From assembly GCA_030627155.1 (NCBI GenBank), contig DAOUSP010000003.1, positions 1 to 24,955 on the forward strand: 24,955 bases of DNA, written 5' to 3'. This document shows positions 1 through 7,400 of the stretch, piece by piece. The notes below the pieces were generated by a model that did not search any database, was not told the origin of the DNA, and saw only the letters and a list, made by a program, of their open reading frames with translations. The translations under genes and the position numbers were made by a program. Position 1 is the stretch's first letter. Each line of letters begins with the position of its first letter. This DNA is from Candidatus Aminicenantota bacterium (lineage in GTDB: Bacteria; Acidobacteriota; Aminicenantia; Aminicenantales; Aminicenantaceae).

Positions 1-249
1 ATAGAGATGATTCCTCTATCTCTTAAACATCGGGTAGATAGTGATATCCTTGTCAAAATTATGAACAACTTGGAGGCACGGCCAACCAAAGAAAGTATTT
101 TCGGTTTGGGGAGAAATGAAACAGGACGAAAAAAAAGAAAACAAAAAAAAGAAGAAGGTTATTTCTCACAAAATGCTCGCCGTCTTAAAAACATTGAGCG
201 CAGTGAACTTATATCTACTGAAGGTACATTAAATCCCGGGGATTTTTAG
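1..249 (+). CDS. Short lysine-rich ORF, possibly the 3' end of a gene entering from the left
   Basis: The frame is open from the first base, with an ATG at 7 and a stop at 247-249. The 80-residue product is basic, with a K/R/E-rich middle section, and has no motif I recognise. No clear ribosome-binding site precedes the ATG, because only six bases are available. It could be the tail of a longer protein or a chance frame in AT-rich DNA. It ends about 190 bases before the sigma-54 activator on the same strand. Confidence 0.3.
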   Translation: MEMIPLSLKHRVDSDILVKIMNNLEARPTKESIFGLGRNETGRKKRKQKKEEGYFSQNARRLKNIERSELISTEGTLNPGDF

Positions 250-369
250 AATATTCTCATGTAAGACAATAAAATGGAACGAAATAGGATTATCATAAAA
301 TCTTGCCCCATCGGAGATAAATTAAGTCAAAAATAAGTTTTTTTAGAGTAGAAATTAACAACTAAAAAC

Positions 370-449
370 GTTAACCAAAAAACTTAACAAGTTAATTTTT
401 TGTTAAGTACATAATCAAGATGGGAGAGAATATGAAATGCACTTAACAA
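370..449. promoter_or_regulatory. Cluster of TTAAC/GTTAA repeats before the activator gene, candidate operator
   Basis: ACTTAACAA at 382-390 is mirrored by TTGTTAAGT at 400-408 and repeated directly at 441-449, just inside the coding start. A small palindrome, TTAAC-AA-GTTAA, sits at 384-395, and GTTAAC lies at 370-375. Such repeats just upstream of a regulator gene suggest autoregulation, but this is inferred from symmetry alone in AT-rich DNA. Confidence 0.35.
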
Positions 450-2422
450 AAGTTAAAAACCGTTATGAAATGTTGAGTGTCTGGACAAAACTGAATATGG
501 GGCAGATTCCTTTAGATGTCTTAATTCATGATTATATCTATGATTCCTGGAAAAGAAGCATGCAATATGGTGTTGATCCTTTTAAAAAAACAAATGATAT
601 TATTCTTGATAAAAATACCCTGGAACAACGTATAAAGAAAAACCAGAGATTATTAGATATGGTTATTCCCGCAATGGAAGATTTATACTTTACTACAAAA
701 GACTCTGGTTTCTGTATAGTAATAGCTGATAACGAAGGTTATATTCTCAAAAGAATAGGTGATAAAGAAGAGCTTGATTTTACAGGTTATTCTAATTTTA
801 TAGAAGGAGCAAATTGGTCAGAGCAAATTATGGGAACAAACGCAGTCGGAACAGTACTAGCACTCAATAAACCAATTCAAGTTTATGGATATGAACATTA
901 TTGTAAATGTGCATGTACGTCAACCTGTTCTGCAGCTCCTATTCATGACACCGACGGGAATATTATTGGTGTGCTTGATTTAACCGGCCCATATAAGCTC
1001 GTAAATAGCCATACTCTAGGAATGGTAATAGCAGCAACAAGAGCGATTGAACGAACATTTCAGCTAAGAAAAACTTACCGTGAAGTAAAAAAAGTAAATT
1101 TACAAAAGCAAGCCATAATGGAATCAATATCAGAAGGTCTTATAGCTATTGAAGGAGATGGAACAATAGTCCATATAAATCAGCATGCTGGTGATCTATT
1201 ACAAACTAATTATGAAAGCTGTTTAGGTAAAAATATTAAAGAGATATTACCCCAAGACAACACTTATTTTTTTGATGTTATAACTTCTGGTAAACGTATT
1301 TATGCAGAAAGTGTGGTCATTAAAACCAGTATCGGGAAAAAAAAGAAATTCCTAATAAATTGTACTCCCTTAAAAATTGAAGAGAAAATAAATAATAATA
1401 GTAATGATAATAATGGTGCTGTTATTATTTTATACGAAATGCATAATGTGGTTAATAAAATTCTAAAACCCAAATCAAATATAACTTTTGATAGTCTTAT
1501 TGGTGAAAGTAGCAACTTTCAATCAGTACTAGAACAAGCAAAGATGGCTGCTGACACAGATTCCAATGTATTATTGCTGGGAGAAAGTGGCGTTGGTAAA
1601 GATTTATTTGCTCAGGCTATTCATAATGCCAGTAACAGGACAAACCAAACTTTTATTCCCATAAATTGTGCTGCTATCCCGCGAGAGTTGATTTCAAGCG
1701 AATTATTTGGATATGATGAAGGGGCTTTTACTGGTGCCCGCAGAGGAGGAAATCCAGGAAAATTTGAATTAGCTGACCAAGGTACCCTCTTTTTGGATGA
1801 AATAGGAGAAATGCCTCTTGACCTTCAAGCTTCTCTTTTAAGAGTACTGGAGGAAAAAAGCATTATTCGTTTGGGTGGTAGAGAATATATTCCAATTAAT
1901 GTGCGGCTTATAAGTGCAACCCATAAGGATTTACAAGAAGAAATAAAAAAAGGTAATTTCCGCCATGATTTGTTTTTTAGGCTTCGTGTAATATCAATTA
2001 ATATTCCTGCCCTCAGAGAAAGAAAAGGAGATATACCAATTTTGGCAGAACACTTCGTTAGAACTTTTTCTTCCAGATTTGGAAAAACGATTAATAAAAT
2101 TGATCCTAAAGTAATAGACTTATTACTAAACTATGATTGGCCTGGTAATATCAGGGAATTAAGTAATGTTATTGAACAAACAATAAATCTAGCACATGAA
2201 AAGATTTTGACTCCTGATTTATTGCCACCAGAATTATTAGAAATTACTCCTACCAGCAGCATTCCTATGTGGGACAAAACACCTACAAAGGAAAATGTAG
2301 AAGAACAACTTATTAGAAACTACTTGATCAAATTTAAAAATAATAAAACTGAAGTAGCAAAAGCACTAAATATTTCCAGAAGCAGCCTGTACAGGAAAAT
2401 GGCTAAATACAACATAGATTAA
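437..2422 (+). CDS. Sigma-54-dependent transcriptional activator, AcoR type (GAF-PAS-AAA+-Fis HTH)
   Basis: This is a 661-residue enhancer-binding protein that remodels sigma-54 RNA polymerase by ATP hydrolysis. Residues 30-50 carry the AcoR-type leader (DSWKRS...GVDP). A GAF sensor spans about 88-210 and a PAS-like domain about 225-340. The AAA+ core spans about 353-590, with Walker A GESGVGKD at 382-389, the sigma-54 contact loop GAFTGA at 429-434 and Walker B LFLDEIGE at 451-458. A Fis-type helix-turn-helix lies at about 637-657. All catalytic motifs look intact. GGGAGA at 422-427 is spaced correctly for the ATG at 437; an ATG at 432 leads to an immediate stop. The GAF domain has an unusual cysteine cluster, C156, C158, C160 and C164. 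The target genes are unknown. The next protein gene is the flavodiiron protein, beyond a tRNA. Confidence 0.93.
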   Translation: MHLTKVKNRYEMLSVWTKLNMGQIPLDVLIHDYIYDSWKRSMQYGVDPFKKTNDIILDKNTLEQRIKKNQRLLDMVIPAMEDLYFTTKDSGFCIVIADNEGYILKRIGDKEELDFTGYSNFIEGANWSEQIMGTNAVGTVLALNKPIQVYGYEHYCKCACTSTCSAAPIHDTDGNIIGVLDLTGPYKLVNSHTLGMVIAATRAIERTFQLRKTYREVKKVNLQKQAIMESISEGLIAIEGDGTIVHINQHAGDLLQTNYESCLGKNIKEILPQDNTYFFDVITSGKRIYAESVVIKTSIGKKKKFLINCTPLKIEEKINNNSNDNNGAVIILYEMHNVVNKILKPKSNITFDSLIGESSNFQSVLEQAKMAADTDSNVLLLGESGVGKDLFAQAIHNASNRTNQTFIPINCAAIPRELISSELFGYDEGAFTGARRGGNPGKFELADQGTLFLDEIGEMPLDLQASLLRVLEEKSIIRLGGREYIPINVRLISATHKDLQEEIKKGNFRHDLFFRLRVISINIPALRERKGDIPILAEHFVRTFSSRFGKTINKIDPKVIDLLLNYDWPGNIRELSNVIEQTINLAHEKILTPDLLPPELLEITPTSSIPMWDKTPTKENVEEQLIRNYLIKFKNNKTEVAKALNISRSSLYRKMAKYNID

Positions 2423-2491
2423 CTCAAACCACGCAATCCAATTGTAGTTAGATAAAATCAAATAAAAAAAATTTAGGCTTATATTGCCCTA

Positions 2492-2509
2492 GGAGTATCA
2501 ATATACTCC
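2492..2509. repeat. Short perfect hairpin downstream of the activator gene
   Basis: A 7-base stem (GGAGTAT at 2492-2498 and ATACTCC at 2503-2509) encloses a 4-base loop. It lies 70 bases after the activator stop codon. No T-run follows, so it does not look like a canonical intrinsic terminator on either strand. Confidence 0.35.
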
Positions 2510-2631
2510 AAACGGGAGAAAAAATTCAAGGTAACAGGTGGCCTAATATCTTATTAACTCAACTTTCCCAGTAGACAGTATCCAATTTGAAGTAACATTA
2601 AATATGGATATTTTTTGCGCAGGAATAATAA

Positions 2632-2716
2632 GTAAGGAGTGAGGAGTGAGGAGTGAGGAGTGAGGAGTATTAAATTAAATTCTTAACTCCTAACTACTTA
2701 CTCCTTACTATTCACT
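2632..2716. repeat. GAGGAGT heptad tandem repeat facing a complementary arm
   Basis: Four perfect GAGGAGT units run from 2641 to 2668, preceded by the variant AAGGAGT at 2634-2640. After a 17-base AT-rich loop, 2686-2716 reads as an imperfect reverse complement, so the segment could fold into a hairpin of about 31 base pairs with arms 2638-2668 and 2686-2716. It lies 43 bases upstream of the tRNA-Ser gene. Heptad repeats of this kind are known as intergenic short tandem repeats in some bacteria. Confidence 0.75.
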
Positions 2717-2759
2717 ATTTATTATTTACTGTTTTTATAATAAAATGAATTTTATAGAC

Positions 2760-2853
<94 letters not shown>

Positions 2854-2910
2854 ATTTGTTGCTTCTGATCCATTATTTTGTGATATAAATTTAAATATCT
2901 AAATGGGTGT

Positions 2911-2925
2911 GTTAAATCATTTAAC
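2911..2925. promoter_or_regulatory. Palindrome GTTAAATCATTTAAC upstream of the flavodiiron gene
   Basis: A perfect 6-base inverted repeat (GTTAAA and TTTAAC) around a 3-base centre lies about 120 bases before the flavodiiron start. It may be an operator. The half-sites resemble the GTTAA elements before the sigma-54 activator but are arranged differently. I see no convincing -24/-12 (GG-N10-GC) promoter nearby. Confidence 0.25.
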
Positions 2926-3028
2926 CAGGTAACCGAAACCATCATTGTTTTATGAAAACAATTCGTATAAACGAGTTATGCGACATTACGAAAAACACGA
3001 TAATAAAAGGAATCATTAACAATCTTTG

Positions 3029-3037
3029 AAGGAGGTG
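3029..3037 (+). promoter_or_regulatory. Very strong Shine-Dalgarno of the flavodiiron gene
   Basis: AAGGAGGTG lies five bases before the ATG at 3043. It is the longest anti-SD match seen in the window and suggests high translation of the flavodiiron protein. Confidence 0.8.
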
Positions 3038-3042
3038 TAAAA

Positions 3043-4227
3043 ATGGCAGTAAGAGAAATAAAACCGGGTGTTTACTCTGTAGGTGCAATAGACTGGGACA
3101 GAAGACTTTTTGATGAACTCATTCCATTACCAGATGGCACAACCTATAATGCCTATCTCATAAAAGGAACACAGAAAACAGCCCTTATTGATACTGTGGA
3201 TCCAACTAAAGAAGAGGAGTTAATAAAAAACCTAAAAGAAGCTGGAGTTACCAAATTAGACTATGTGATTGCAAACCATGCGGAGCAAGACCACTCAGGG
3301 ACAATTCCAAAGATACTGGAATTATATCCTGACGCAAAGGTGGTTACCAACGAAAAATGCAAAGATTTTCTGAAGGAGCTTTTGCTTATTCCAGAAGATA
3401 AATTTGTTGTAGTAATTGAGGGAAATACACTCTCTCTTGGAGATAAAACACTTAGATTCATTCTTACTCCCTGGGTACACTGGCCCGAGACAATGGTTAC
3501 TTACCTTGTAGAGGATAGAATTCTTTTCAGTTGCGACTTCTTTGGTTCACATCTTGCAAATTCCTCTCTATATGAAGAGGAAGGAGAAAAGCTGCTTGAG
3601 TATACAAAAAGATATTATGCCGAGATAATGATGCCTTTTAGAACTGCCATCAGAAAGAACATTGAAAAAATTTCTGAACTTGGGATAGATGTAATAGCAC
3701 CCAGCCATGGTCCTATATACAAAAACCCTGATTTTATTATTAATGCTTACAAAGAATGGATAAGTGATGAAGTGAAAAATGAAGTTGTAGTTGCATATGT
3801 ATCAATGCACGGAAGTACAGAGAGGATGGTGAATTACTTTATAGACCTACTTATCAGGAAGGGTATAACCGTTAAACCTTTTAACCTGACAGAGAGTGAT
3901 ATAGGAGAACTTGCTATGGCACTTGTTGATGCTGCAACTGTGGTTATAGGTACGCCCATGGTTCTTACAGGACCGCATCCCCAGGCACTTTATGCGGCAT
4001 ATCTTGTAAATATCCTTCGTCCAAAGACAAAATTCATCTCCATTATAGGTTCGTATGGATGGGGAGGCAGATTTATAGATGATATAAAAGGTATTTTAAC
4101 CAATATAAAGGCAGAAATCCTTGAACCAGTGGTGGTTAAGGGATATCCAAAGGAAGAAGATTTCAAAGCCGTAGAAAGATTGGCAGACGAAATTATTAAA
4201 AAACATGAAAGCATTACAGTTGCGTAG
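3043..4227 (+). CDS. Flavodiiron protein (FprA family A-type flavoprotein, O2/NO reductase)
   Basis: This 394-residue cytoplasmic flavodiiron protein should reduce O2 to water and/or NO to N2O, protecting an anaerobe. The N-terminal metallo-beta-lactamase-like half has the complete di-iron ligand set: H79, E81 and D83 in the HxExDH motif, H146, D165 and H222. The flavodoxin-like half starts near residue 248, with the FMN phosphate loop SMHGSTE at about 254-260. No rubredoxin or reductase domain is fused, so the electrons must come from a separate rubredoxin or similar partner not seen here. Its length matches simple class A members. The last two codons and the TAG stop overlap an orphan IS21-type end, so the extreme C-terminus may be slightly altered. 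Whether it favours O2 or NO cannot be told from sequence. Confidence 0.95.
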   Translation: MAVREIKPGVYSVGAIDWDRRLFDELIPLPDGTTYNAYLIKGTQKTALIDTVDPTKEEELIKNLKEAGVTKLDYVIANHAEQDHSGTIPKILELYPDAKVVTNEKCKDFLKELLLIPEDKFVVVIEGNTLSLGDKTLRFILTPWVHWPETMVTYLVEDRILFSCDFFGSHLANSSLYEEEGEKLLEYTKRYYAEIMMPFRTAIRKNIEKISELGIDVIAPSHGPIYKNPDFIINAYKEWISDEVKNEVVVAYVSMHGSTERMVNYFIDLLIRKGITVKPFNLTESDIGELAMALVDAATVVIGTPMVLTGPHPQALYAAYLVNILRPKTKFISIIGSYGWGGRFIDDIKGILTNIKAEILEPVVVKGYPKEEDFKAVERLADEIIKKHESITVA

Positions 4228-4249
4228 TCCGATTAGTCTGGCCACTGAT
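4221..4249 (-). mobile_element. Orphan IS21-type terminal sequence
   Basis: This 29-base segment matches the reverse complement of the right end of the IS21 element at 19785-19813 at 27 of 29 positions (mismatches at positions 7 and 16). It includes the core TCTGGCCACTGAT. No istA or istB accompanies it. It forms the junction between the flavodiiron 3' end and the recombinase pseudogene and supplies the stop codons of both. It is most likely a relic of a deleted IS21 copy. Confidence 0.8.
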
Positions 4250-5931
4250 ACCAATTCGAACCTTTATACCTATCATCCAATAGAACAAGAGTCTGAATTT
4301 TTGTATGGGCTATATAAAAATGCCTGGATTTCATCCTTTTGTCGTTATTGGCTGTCGAAGCTAACGCAGAAATCCCATAGGAAAAAGAAGATTCAGTTAT
4401 TGGCTCCAGCATTATTGTCCCAAGTAATTTTTTAAGAGCTAAAGCTGATGTGGTTGTGTTTTTATTTAGCGTTTCGTTTAACTTTTCCAATCTGTGATTT
4501 ATCCAATCTTTTGGCGGAGATTTAAATGTGTTCTGTTGCTGGAATTCTAGTGATTTAATCTCTTGCTTTAAAATCTCACTTCTTTTTTCAGCGTCCTGTA
4601 ATGCTTTTGAGACCGCATTAGAAAAATTTCCCACTTTAATATAATTTAGATAGTTTTGTATTTCAGACAGAATTTTTTCTTATTGAGATTTCTTCCTCTT
4701 AATAAGTTCTGGTACGCTGTTTAAACCTTTTGCAATGACCTTTTCTAAATTTCTATAAACATATTTTAAATTTTCTGCTGTCAAATTTTTTTTCAATTCA
4801 GATATAATAATTTTCTCTACATGTTTTCGTGGAACTAAGAGATTATTATCACAGGTTTTTCTTTTTGCATTATAACATCCATATAATAACCACTGCCTTT
4901 TCCACTGATAAGAACAATAGCTCCTCCGCAAGAATGGCATTTCATTAGACCGAAAGTTGATGAGACGGGTTAGCATAGACATAGCTTTTTTGTTTTGAAT
5001 TGTTATTTTTAGTTTTTTTCCTAACAGGCCATGTCAATTCTATTTCTCTCCATCTTTTCTGAGCTTCTATCCATATTTCTTTGTCAATGATAACTAAATT
5101 CTCTTTAAATGAAGACAATCGTTCTTCTTTTGCTCGTGGAACCTTTTTTGTCTTTCCTGTCATAGGATCTCTGATATTCTTCCATTTTCGCCATATCCAT
5201 AATCCTGTGTATTTTTCATTCTTTAAAATTCTACTTACGGTTGAAGTGTTCCATCCCTCTGAGTAGCCCTTTTTCGTTGGAACATTGTCGCTGTTTAGAT
5301 CTTTTACTATTTTACTTATACTTTTCCCTTTAATAAATTCCTTGTAGATTCTTTTAACAATATTGGCTTCATCTGAATTTATTTTGTGAACCATTCCTTC
5401 ATATTTAGCTTGACCCTTTTTATTTAGTTTTAATTTTCCTATGGGATTAGTGAAATACCCGTATACGTTCTCTCCGGTACTGAAGCCTCTTATTTTTTGG
5501 CCCTCTAATCCGCGCATAGTCTTTTTTCTTAAATCATCAAGATAAAGTTCATTTATAAGGCCCCTAATGTGAATGCTTAATTTAGAATTATCTTCATCTG
5601 TAATGATGCCGTAAGAAACGGATATAATTTTAACCTGGTGGTAATTGAATTTAAGCCCTAATGTCAACATTTGGTGATTGCTTCTTGATAATCTTGAGAG
5701 ATCATCTACTGCTACAGCATCAACCTCGTTATTTTCAATTGCTTTCTCTAAAGTCTGTAACCCAGGACGATTAATTACGGACCCAGAAATTGCTTCATCA
5801 ACATAAATATGCTTTTCATCAATAGCCATTCCATGATCCAGAATGTAATTTTTACATACTCTTATTTGATCATCGATACTTTTTGCACTTTGATTTTCAG
5901 AAGAATACCTGATGTATATCGCTACTCTCAT
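4233..5931 (-). pseudogene. Large serine recombinase, inactivated by two frameshifts and a stop
   Basis: The first 328 codons (5931 down to 4945) encode a serine-recombinase catalytic domain, with YIRYSSENQS containing the likely nucleophile S10 and DDLSRLSRS near residue 77, followed by a Recombinase domain (DEANIVKRIYKEF, RILKNEKYTG). Near 4950 a one-base shift ends the frame. The next frame holds the zinc-ribbon start CHSCGG (4928-4939), and a second shift near 4881-4888, looking like an extra TA in TTATATGG, moves to the frame encoding YGCYNAKRKTC. An in-frame TAA at 4680-4682 then interrupts the coiled-coil tail, which continues to 4233. Restoring these three lesions would give one continuous protein of the usual length for a site-specific integrase. 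Its last codons run into the orphan IS21 end. It probably once moved an integrated element inserted after the flavodiiron gene. Confidence 0.88.
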
Positions 5932-6185
5932 TTAAAACCTCCTTTTTTTGAAAATATATCAGGATTTTGTCTGGCTATTTCGATATATTCCTCTGCAATA
6001 ATAGAAATTACTATATCCAGTAAGTTTTAGACAGCAAGATCATTAACCCAATTAAAACTAATTATATGATCTATTTTTTCATCATTTTTCTTATACTTTT
6101 CTAAAGCCAGATTATTCATGTAAGGTATTGCATTTATTACAAAATGGGGATATTTTACTAATAGAAGATATAAATAATGTTCTTC
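5928..6185 (-). pseudogene. Degenerate small gene upstream of the recombinase
   Basis: On the minus strand an 86-codon frame is open except for one internal TAA at 6027-6029. Its final TGA overlaps the recombinase ATG by four bases (ATGA), and the sequence AAAGGAGG just before that ATG would serve the recombinase. The overlap suggests a small accessory gene translationally coupled to the recombinase, now broken. No start codon is clear at the upstream end, and I recognise no family. Confidence 0.35.
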
Positions 6186-6293
6186 TCAATAGTCTATAAT
6201 ATACCCCAGAAGGTATAATAAGTAAGGTGGATTGCCTTAGAAATAGTTTAAAGATTTTGGAAATTATTTAGTTGATGATACAGGAGCAATATC

Positions 6294-7400
6294 ATGAAGT
6301 TCATTCATACAGCTGACATTCATCTAGGAAAATCATTTGCTTTTTTAGGGGAGAAAGGGAGTCTTCTGCGGAATGGCCAAATGGAAACACTTAAGAAAAT
6401 AACTGATCTAACGAAATCTGAACCTATTGATTTTATGATTATTGCAGGTGACCTTTTCGAGTCAAACGAGGTAAGCTCTCGTCTAATAAAGAAGGCCGTG
6501 GATATACTTAAAAGTATCGATCCTATCCCAGTTTTAATATCTCCAGGCACACACGATCTGCTGGATGACAAAAGCGTTTACTGGCGAAAAGAATTTCAGG
6601 GACCAAATATTAAGGTATTTGGAGTTGACGGCAAAGTGATAAAAGTAAAAGATGCGGCAATTCATGGAAGGCCAAACGATACAAAACAAGGCGGTGTTCA
6701 TCCGTTAAAGGAACTGAAGCCTGATATAACGGCAAAATTCAATATCGCAGTTATTCATGCCAGTGTTGAAATCGAAGGAAAATCGAATCCGGATGATTAT
6801 TTGGTTAATACAAAAGAGATAGCAGCCTCTGGAATGGATTATATTGCATTGGGACATTGGCACAGAATGAGTGATTTCTCCACTAAAGGAATTACTGCTT
6901 GGTATAGTGGTTCGCCAGAAGTCACAAAATTTGATGAGGCGGATAAGGCTGGACATATATTGCTCGTTAATCTTGGAGAAAAGACGGAAGTCGAGCCCAA
7001 AAAAGTAGGACATTACGAATGGTTGAAGAAAACTTTGGATGTTGCAATCTCAACACCCGGTGATTTGCTAAACTCTGAAATTGAAAAATTATGCGGGGAA
7101 AATGTTCTTCTTAGGTTACAACTTAAAGGCATTCTCCCTCAGGGGCATGATATAGATGCGGATTTGCTGGAAGAGGATTTTGCAGATAATTTCTTCTGCT
7201 TTTCTGTTAATACTTCTAAGGTAGGATACCCTGTCAAAAAGGTCGATCAGTTGTTTGCTGAAGGGACAATAGGCGATCTGTATGTGAAGCGGCTTAAGGA
7301 GTTGATAAAGCAAGCCAAGAGCAAAGAAGAAAAAGAGCAATTGAAGAAGGCTCTGTATCTTGGTGCAAGTTATATTTCGAAGGAACTGGAGGTGGAATGA
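6294..7400 (+). CDS. SbcD/Mre11-like metallophosphoesterase (DNA repair exonuclease)
   Basis: The 368-residue protein is the expected nuclease partner of the Rad50-like ATPase encoded next. The phosphoesterase motifs are in order: DIHLG (D8, H10), GDLFE (D53), GTHD (85-88), IHAS (H155) and GHWH (H188, H190). In most relatives motif III is GNHD, where the Asn binds the metal pair; here it is Thr86. The C-terminal third, about 240-368, fits the capping and ATPase-binding region, ending in a charged helical segment. AGGAG lies about ten bases before the ATG. The stop overlaps the next start by four bases (ATGA), which indicates coupled translation. The protein would act on double-strand ends, hairpins or invading DNA. 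Activity with Thr86 is uncertain. Confidence 0.88.
   Translation: MKFIHTADIHLGKSFAFLGEKGSLLRNGQMETLKKITDLTKSEPIDFMIIAGDLFESNEVSSRLIKKAVDILKSIDPIPVLISPGTHDLLDDKSVYWRKEFQGPNIKVFGVDGKVIKVKDAAIHGRPNDTKQGGVHPLKELKPDITAKFNIAVIHASVEIEGKSNPDDYLVNTKEIAASGMDYIALGHWHRMSDFSTKGITAWYSGSPEVTKFDEADKAGHILLVNLGEKTEVEPKKVGHYEWLKKTLDVAISTPGDLLNSEIEKLCGENVLLRLQLKGILPQGHDIDADLLEEDFADNFFCFSVNTSKVGYPVKKVDQLFAEGTIGDLYVKRLKELIKQAKSKEEKEQLKKALYLGASYISKELEVE

Noticed and set aside
2605..2620. GG...GC pair suggestive of a sigma-54 -24/-12 promoter
   Set aside because: The spacing is nine rather than ten bases, and it lies far from a gene start with the tRNA in between.
4251..4270. AATTCGAACCTTTATACC, whose reverse complement has a TTCGAA-type T-loop-like motif, considered as a tRNA-derived att fragment
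   Set aside because: The flanking bases do not pair as a T-stem or acceptor stem.
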